Shown here in pieces: positions 56,839 through 64,000 of a DNA stretch of 64,000 nucleotides (within the stretch, counting starts at the first letter, position 1; the number at the start of each line of letters is the position of its first letter). The notes below the pieces were generated by a model, which saw only the letters and a list, made by a program, of their open reading frames with translations, was not told the DNA's origin and did not search any database. Made by a program: the position numbers and the translations under genes. Origin of the DNA: Polytrichum commune (lineage: Eukaryota > Streptophyta > Polytrichopsida > Polytrichales > Polytrichaceae); contig OX485804.1 in the NCBI GenBank assembly GCA_950295325.1, forward strand, positions 66,254,033 through 66,318,032, in the 5' to 3' direction.

Positions 56839-57713
56839 TGTCACGTCCCTCTTTCACACAAGAATAATAAAATCGTGAATACACAAGACACCGATACTGA
56901 GAACTTTCAAACTTTGTAATTACAAGGGTTTTACAACTTAAACACAATATTGTGATTGCTATGAGCTCGAACCACCCGACCACATGAGAGACAAAGACGA
57001 TCTTCTCCCCAAGCTCTCTCTTATACCCAAAGGCACTCCTAGTCTTATCCATCTTAATCCATAGTATCTAAGAGATACTTTAGAAGTCTCATATCTTACT
57101 AGATTTAGACTGAAGCTTCTTTATCTATATACATAGATCATTTCACTGTATGATCCATTCTTATCTTTTGGCTCAATCACAATCCTCTAGTTGGAAATGT
57201 CAAATTCCAACTTGATGCATTCATCTATTCTTCTAGTTGGAACTGTCTAATTCCAACTTGATCCGATCATCTACTCTTCTAGTTGGAACTGTCTAATGCC
57301 AACGTGATTTATTCATCCATTCTTCTAGTTGGAACTATCTAATTCCAACTAGATTTATCCACCTAGAGTTGTCTAGCTCCACTGAATAACATCCACCCGT
57401 TGGAAGTTGTCTAACTCCGATTCAGATCTTCTAGTTGTAGTTGTCTAACTTCATCACAAAGATCTTCCAAAGGGAGGTGTCTAACTTCAATGCATAGATC
57501 TTTGATCCGAGTTGTTTAACTTCCGTGCATAATTCCTTCATGGGTTGTCTAGCCCTTGTGCATCATTCTCTCTTGGGTTGTCAGACCCAATTCTTCCTTC
57601 AAAGTTGTCTGAATCCAAACACCATCTACTCACATGCTAAGTGCAGTAATGTATAATTCATCTTTCTTTCTTGTATAATCAAACATTAAGTCTTTGAATC
57701 CGGGTATATCACA
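56839..57713. mobile_element. Solo LTR (875 bp) with CCAAC target duplication
   Basis: Starts TGTCACGTCCC and ends GGGTATATCACA (TG..CA), flanked on both sides by CCAAC (56834-56838 and 57714-57718). No polyprotein or second LTR lies nearby, so this is best read as a solo LTR left by recombination. The 5-bp duplication fits LTR retrotransposon integration. Orientation and superfamily are not determined. Its second half carries the hairpin-unit array. Confidence 0.8.
57184..57620. repeat. Array of ~12 hairpin units inside the solo LTR
   Basis: Units spaced 35-47 bp apart centre on a TGTCTAA-like loop with complementary arms. Examples: AGTTGGAA..TTCCAACT (57189-57212, 57234-57258, 57327-57351), GAG..CTC at about 57366-57378, AGTT-GTCT-AACT at about 57438 and 57401, GGG-TTGTCTAG-CCC at 57542-57555, TTGGGT-TGTCAG-ACCCAA at 57574-57591. 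Spacers carry ATCATCTATTCTTCT-like sequence in the first units. Confidence 0.75.
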
Positions 57714-57718
57714 CCAAC

Positions 57719-58213
57719 ACTGACAAGTGAACTTTTTTCATGTACAAATGCGATTTTATAAACACGAATGGGATGCAAATGAGGTCATTATTATTCCAAT
57801 TTTTTTGGTGACATTGCCATGTGTATATATTTGTGAGTAAACTTTAGTCCAAAATTTTCTTTGAAGAACTATCATTTTTTATCCCAAATATGTTGAAAAT
57901 CTATATACAAGTGGTAATTCTTTTTCACCAGTTAAACACGATGGAAACACGTGAACAAATGGATCCCCATGTCCAAAGACCACTTATCAAAAAAATAAAA
58001 ATTTATAAGTAGGCTTTAGTGAAAGATGTTCATACAATTGGAATATGGCATGGACTAATCCATAAATAGGTTCTGAATATAATATCATAAATGAAGTGAA
58101 AGCACATAACAACGCAATTATACAACACTTTGCATATAGACCTCGATCACTACAATGAACCACGAAAACAAAACGACTCACATGTCACTTCCTATGATCA
58201 TCATTGTAGCTTG
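57719..58213. other. Intergenic, no gene seen
   Basis: AT-rich, short ORFs only. Confidence 0.45.
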
Positions 58214-58215
58214 TA

Positions 58216-58501
58216 CTCCCTCCGTCCTATAATCTCGCCAAAGTTAGGAACACGGACATTCATTTAAGGCCCGTTGACCATTGACCAAGTAGTTGTAAGA
58301 ATGACTTTTAAAATTAAAAAACAACAACTACTCTGAAATGCTCCCTAAAGTTTTGGTGTCGAAAGACTTCTTGATGATGAAAGTTTGGTGCGAAAATATT
58401 TGACTTTGAGCCTCAAACTTCTGGATGTGCAGGTAAACTGAGCAATCATTTGGGACCAAAAAAATCTGAGAGGTAGGACAATCATTTTGGGATAGAGGAA
58501 G
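58216..58501. mobile_element. Stowaway-like (Tc1/mariner) MITE
   Basis: Left end CTCCCTCCGTCCTATAAT preceded by TA; right end ATTTTGGGATAGAGGAAG followed by TA. The terminus CTCCCTCCGTCC and TA duplication are the Stowaway signature. 286 bp, interior without coding capacity beyond a chance ORF. Confidence 0.85.
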
Positions 58502-58503
58502 TA

Positions 58504-59327
58504 TATCATCTTTTATTAACTTGTTAGTGGGCTTGGCCGTAACAACGTCATACATCTCAAGGTGGAAATGCGAACAAGTGAATGATGGAACCCCACATTG
58601 GTTTGGTGCGGATGAATTGACCACAAACTTGGGGGACGGGTCGAGCTAGCTTTGGATGAACTCCTTTATTCGTCCAAGATGGTCTAGAGCTTTGATTCCT
58701 TTATGTACGATATCTACTTTGATATGTACAATTAGGCTTCCCCCCCACACACACACACACAATATTTTATTAACATTCCGCACTATTTTAAGTATTTATT
58801 ATTGAAATGTTAAAATAAGGAGAATTGTTTTTACTGTGGTTTTTATAGAGATGAATAAACAAAGTTATAAGTTGTTGTAATCCGATTTTTGTTTCAAGGT
58901 AATTTGCATGGGTAAAGAAGCTACCTAATTGCACTTACTAGAGCAAGTACTCCAATTTTGTGGCATCCACCAATGTTCAATGTATTAATCCACATTTGGC
59001 TACATGCCATATAAAAAAATATGTACTAGTGTTGTCTATAACCATCTTCCTTGAATACCATTTAGGTATCCATGATGAGGAGTTCACCTTTTTTGATACC
59101 AATAGGGTATGGGTATTAATCAATGTTTTTGTTTTCAATATCCTTCATGTCTATATATCATGCAGGATCCTTTATACAAAGGAACAACCACCCTAGTATC
59201 AATATGACCCAAATAATGATAACTCCCGGGTATACAAAGATTCTCTTACCTTGACATATCCAACAAATATCACTATTTAACTTGTATTACAATTTTGACA
59301 CACACACACACACGGGTCGGTTCTTTG
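58504..59327. other. Intergenic, no gene seen
   Basis: Contains (CA)n at about 58747-58762 and 59300-59313; short ORF at 58960-59196 without recognisable family. Confidence 0.45.
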
Positions 59328-59660
59328 TTACCATTATTCAACTACTTATCTTAATCAAATGCCTACATTTGAGTGGTATGCGATTTGATGCAGCTTGAAG
59401 AATGGAAACCAAAAAGATAAACGTTCAAAAGGAGATTGTACCGCATGCTCAAAATATCTAAACCTTTCTAGGTTCAATAGACAACATTGGGGAGACTTGT
59501 ATGACCATTATAATGCACACAAGAATCTCCACTTCAACAATGAATAAAATTAATTATATGAACTCCAAAACTTATGAGGAACGTGACTACGGCCTTGACT
59601 TGGATTCACTAACCATCTTGTACTAATCGTGTGTTTCCATATCATAAGCGAAGTGGGCTA
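59328..59660 (+). repeat. Dispersed repeat family A, copy 10
   Basis: Near-complete unit: ACTACTTATCTTAATCAAAT, CTACATTTGAGTGGTATG, AACGTTCAAAAGGAGATTG, ATTGGGGAGACTTGTATGAC, ACTCCAAAACTTATGAGGAA, CATATCATAAGCGAAGTGGG. A further tail fragment (AAGTAACCATTTTAAGACCC) lies at about 60197-60220. Confidence 0.75.
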
Positions 59661-62600
59661 ATGCCCCCTTCCCACTTAACTTTAGCTAAGCCTAAAAGTT
59701 GGTTCTAAAAACACGGCCTTCACACCATCCACACTATCTAGTCCCGAGCCTAGTTGGCAAATGATGTGGCACGGTTTAAAAGCGGAGGTTTTAAGCCTCA
59801 GGCACCAACCCTCCCATCAGTACCTAGACACGAGGCAAGAATGTAGGACCTTTAAAAGTGTCGCCTCCCGCCCTTGTGATTGGTTGCTTCTAGTATTAGC
59901 TATGAGGGCAGAAGGGACTCCATTAACAAAAACCGATGGTAAGATAGATGAGTGGTAAGGCATTTGGGGATGGGACAAAAACTACCCAACATGTCATTGC
60001 TTCGTAAATAAAACAATGAACATGTGTGAAAACTACTTAACTGAAACCTACTCGAAAACCTCTGGAGCAGGTTCTTGTAGGTGCATTGGGATAGTTGAAT
60101 GCCTCCGCTGTAACCGAGAGAGCTTTACCCAGTTTTTAGAATAAACTTTGGTTATTTGGTAAAGTCGGGTGGGAAGGGGGCATAAGTTGGGAAAAAGTAA
60201 CCATTTTAAGACCCATCTACCTTCGGTGTGTGTTAGCATGAAACACCATCCCTTTGCTTCAAGCTCCAACATTGTACCGGCCACCACTTTGGTGCTAAGT
60301 TAACGGTGCTAAGTTGAAGTCTATCATCATCATACTAGGTGGAAGTGAAGGTTCGGGCATCCAATGTGAGCATTTCCCCTCTCTTTAAGTCTTGGATTCT
60401 CTGACCACTAACTTAATGGCCCGGAAGAAATCGAGTTATTAAGTGTCCCTCTTGAGAAGCCTCCAAAGCTACTTACCCTTAAGTCAACTATAAAGGTACT
60501 AGAGGGACGTTTATTGCGGCTTGTAACTTTGTTATAAGCATAAATTTTGTTAGTGTTTTTGGGCCCACGTAGTACGTAGTGATTTTTATTTTGAAATCTC
60601 AAAGGAGGAGGATTGGAGTGACAAAGCCACATATGGATGATTATACCAAATTTCATCCAACTATGTACACATTCATTCAAAAGTTGGCAACTTCTTCTAG
60701 TTTTTTTTTAAATTGGTCCATGGAAATTGTGGAATATTCTATTTTAATTCTCATAGTTGTAAATCATCGATAGATAGCTAGATTAAGAATCTTTGGGCCA
60801 ACCCATTACTCCATTGATTTTGAATTTTTCTTCAATAATCTATTACTTTAGACAAATCAAACCACTATCAAGGTTGATTCAAATGAAGTCGATAGGATTG
60901 GGTGAGACGGGGTTTTGACACCAATCTTCAAGAAATTCATCACGGGCATGTGGGATTCTTTCAATTTTTTGGTTTCAGAGTCAATTAGATTAGTCGGTGA
61001 CAAAATAACACACTAGCTTGGAAGTTTACACTAAACAATCGATTTAGTGTAGCATTGAAATTGGTGCACCATATCAAATTGAGTGGTCTTTGTGACTTGT
61101 CATATAGCACCAAGTGTCATATGATCACCCCCACTAATTGCCGCCTTAGTAATTATAAGGAAGTTGATGTAGGTTGATGATGAATAGTCTAGTGAATAAC
61201 ACTAAACCAATGGCTAGTGTAGCTTCATGTATCATTTACTTCATGTGTCTCACATACCATGTTGTTCATCTCTACATATTCCTTTTTTTTAGGGGTGTTT
61301 TTAAAAAAAGAAACCTTGTCATTGTTGCACAAAGTGCTTGGAGCTTTGCGCTTGATTTCCTCTAGAAACTTGTATGCCAATCAAGCAAGCGTAGCCCCTT
61401 GAAAAAAACTAATGAGGGAGGAATTTATCTTTGGAGATGGCCTTCCAATGCAACTTCACATGTATAGAGTGCCATATCTACATATGGACTATATCTCAAA
61501 ATGATGTGGTACTTTCCAATGCATGAACGGTCCATCTTCTTAAAATAGGCAATAAGTTGCCCCCTCCCCCATGTCCATGTAGGCATGGACAAGTGGTGGT
61601 GAATGGACATCGCACATTAGTGTAAAAATACCGACATTCTATTTTCTTCTTCTTTCTTCTGTCCACGGGGAGGTCACTCCATTGTCAAGTTGAACGCCAC
61701 GTGCGAACAAAGTTTGCTATCCCTATATTACATGGCATAGATAATTTTAAATTTTATGATATTTTTTCTACATATACATAACCATTGATAATATCTTTTG
61801 TATATTTTTTGAGCTTTTTTAGTCATCTTCATTTTTTCAATAATTTTTTTAGTTCAACTCTGCATCATTCTAGTTAGAAACGGTACGTTTTAATGAAAAA
61901 AAACAAATCATTAAATTTAGTTACCATTTTTTTACTATGGTTGTAGGTACCGTGTATATCTACTCATGAAAAAGAAAATTGATAAAAGTTTGACTCTTTT
62001 TGGTGATGCTTTATGTAAAAAGTAGGGATTTTTTACATGTAAAGTGTTTGCACGTGGATGTTCAACTTTACAATGGAGTGACCTCACCCTGCTTCTGTCA
62101 ATGCACGATGGCACAACTCACAACTAGAACTTCATGGAATATGAGAGGATCAAGTGGCACTAGATTCTTCACGACTACAAGGTGCTCCCAATGGTTGCCA
62201 ATTCATAATCGGAGCAATTTGACAAATTACGAACCCCGCATACACTAATTTGTTGTTGCACGAGTAATAAGGTTACATGGGTGCTTAAGCCTCCTCAAAG
62301 CAAAGGCAAACATTCACCGTGTGGCCTCTCAAGGATTCAACCCCTCATCCCTTAGTTTATAAAGGCAACACCTTATCCACCACTTTCAACATTGACATGA
62401 GGTGTCTACAACCCTTCTTTCCCCGCCCTTTATGCAGGCACCCGCCTTGTCCATGCCATCCAACTGGGGCTACTCTTTGCACCCGTCACAAATATGTCAA
62501 ATGCTATTCATAGTCACTGGGCCCACCCCAAATGTATACATGATGCACTTTTGGCATGTGTGACACATTTGATAGGTTTGTGACGAGTGCAAAAAACACA

Positions 62601-63298
62601 CTCCATTAGGAACTTAGGGAACCCTTTGGGATCCTTCAAAATCCCACTCAAATGCTCTCATATAACCGCTTAAATTTCATTTCATTTCAAGGTTGGTCAT
62701 CAAAAGGGGCCCAAAGCTGATGGCTCGTACCCTTGATTCTACCTTTCAGAAGGAAGAGGTAGGAGTTTCAACCCCCCCCCCCCCCCTGTTGGCATCATTT
62801 CCTTCACAAGTCCTTTTTTGAAGGACTTCGTTTGAAAATTTTCATCCAAGATTCGTGAGTGAATGGAGGTGGAGATTTCATCCAACGTGAAGTTTTCCAA
62901 GCTCTACCGGAGGGGAAGAGAAGCTAGAAGATGGGGCAGCATAAGAGCCTTTAGATCTGCTAGACCACAATCGACGGCCAAGATCTTTCTAGCCCCAACC
63001 ACACAGAAGACGTTCACATTGCCTCAGTGACACAGGGGGAGGGGGGTCGTACTATATTGATTTGACATTTTCCCTCCTTTTGCTCATCACAACAATGGAC
63101 TTGTTGGCCGGTTATGTGGCCATTGATGCCTTGGTTATCGGTTTTAATTAGGCTAGTAGGTGTTTGGGTTGCTCGGTGAGTTTGTATTTTAGATCACTCA
63201 TGTCCTTATCTTCCTTCTACTCTCCATCCCAAGCCTAGCTTGGGGTGACTAGGTGGCAATCAAGTTACATTTTAAACCCATAAATGGAACTACACTTA
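59661..63298. other. Intergenic, 3.6 kb without a gene
   Basis: No supported coding sequence on either strand. A C16 run lies at about 62771-62786. Short ORFs at 60408-60773 overlap on opposite strands and have no family features. Confidence 0.45.
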
Positions 63299-64000
63299 GG
63301 GCCACTTTACACTACAGTGAAGAAGTCCATGGGTCATGAATTCTAGGGGAAATTTGAAATTGATTGGCTGAGAGTGACATTCTTGTCCGGTGATGGTTTA
63401 CACTACAGCCAAGAGTCCTTTGGTGGAAAACTTTGTACATGGATGGTAAAATGACATGGTTGCCAACGTGGCAACACTTTCTTGAAAGGGAGTTCTCTGG
63501 AGGTCAGATTTCTTGGGCAACATCAAAGCCTCGGACAAGAAACTTGGCCTCCGGAGAACTCCAACTTGAATAAAATAATTTTTCCAATTTCATTTTACAG
63601 TATGGTTGTATTGAGTGGATAAGTCATTTAATTGTAACTGCTTAGTTTGGTTGGGGCCTAATAGAAATTACGAGGCTTGTACCTTGCTATGTATAGGTAT
63701 TGTATTTTGTCATATTGTCCGTAATTTCTCATGGAATTTAAAGTTCATCGTTTGTTTTTTTTGTGGCTTCACCTCTTCAATCCCACAAGTATTGTTTTCC
63801 CTCTTTAGTATGACATGTTTGAGAAACACAAAAAAAGTCGTATTATCGAGGTGTTGTCTTCTTATCAATATGACGAATGGCGTAAAGTTGCCGTATTATT
63901 GAGGGAATACGAAAACATAAGTAATATGTGCTTGAAAATATATGCAACTAGTTTAAGCAATATAGATGGTATGAAATAATAACTTATAACTCAAAACAAA
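63299..64000. mobile_element. Start of a GGGCCACTTTACAC element; right end not found
   Basis: TTAGGGCCACTTTACACTACAG at 63296-63317 looks like a Harbinger-type left end with TTA target site, related to 30754. No GTAAAGTGGCCC right end was found before the window ends. About 63800-63905 instead has GTCGTATTATCGAGGTG and CGTATTATTGAGGG, related to the 45640 end. Confidence 0.3.

Noticed and set aside
57189-57620. CRISPR array
   Set aside because: Regularly spaced hairpin repeats, but arms vary, spacers are similar to each other, and the array lies inside a plant LTR; no cas genes.

Overview
This is nuclear DNA of a land plant. The genes have GT–AG introns with intact reading phase, the recognisable proteins are plant families (a long-N-terminal remorin, a SCAB1-type actin-binding protein, a plastid protein, a single-pass membrane SPRY protein), and the AT-rich spaces between them are packed with small non-autonomous DNA transposons. 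The proteins are clearly diverged from their flowering-plant relatives and introns are mostly about 80-680 bp, so I lean to a seed-free plant, but the sequence does not settle this. Nothing looks bacterial or viral; no CRISPR array, operon or replication origin is present.

Four credible genes were resolved. (1) At the left edge, + strand, the 3' part of a remorin (visible coding exons 152-2001). (2) 10555-13096, + strand, five coding exons for a 269-residue predicted plastid protein of unknown function. (3) 16980-20951, - strand, twelve coding exons for a 546-residue SCAB1-like protein carrying a histidine-rich tandem repeat. (4) 49544-51460, - strand, two exons for a 498-residue membrane-anchored SPRY protein. 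No functional link between the four is evident; they are independent transcription units.

The rest is repeats and gene relics. A Tourist/Harbinger-like 491-499 bp family with GGGCC ends and TTA/TAA target duplications has five intact copies (24521, 26049, 32636, 39282, 44013) and one copy nested in a CACTA-ended foldback (3537-4178). There are two elements with perfect 8-bp target duplications (40331-40678, tipped with runs of G; 46360-46857), a Stowaway-like element (58216-58501), a solo LTR with a CCAAC target duplication and an internal array of hairpin units (56839-57713), at least ten copies of an unclassified dispersed repeat of about 340 bp, a 5S-rRNA-like segment (about 46978-47085), and several tandem arrays. 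Two broken genes are visible: a trihelix/Myb-SANT-like relic (27090-28080) and a SWIM-zinc-finger relic (36768-37590).

I see no convincing new multi-gene system. The most interesting signals are the hairpin array in the solo LTR, the His-rich insertion in the SCAB1-like protein, the G-tipped foldback, and the duplicated splice-donor array in an intron of the plastid-protein gene. All exon boundaries were worked out by eye from splice motifs, phase and family similarity, without transcripts.
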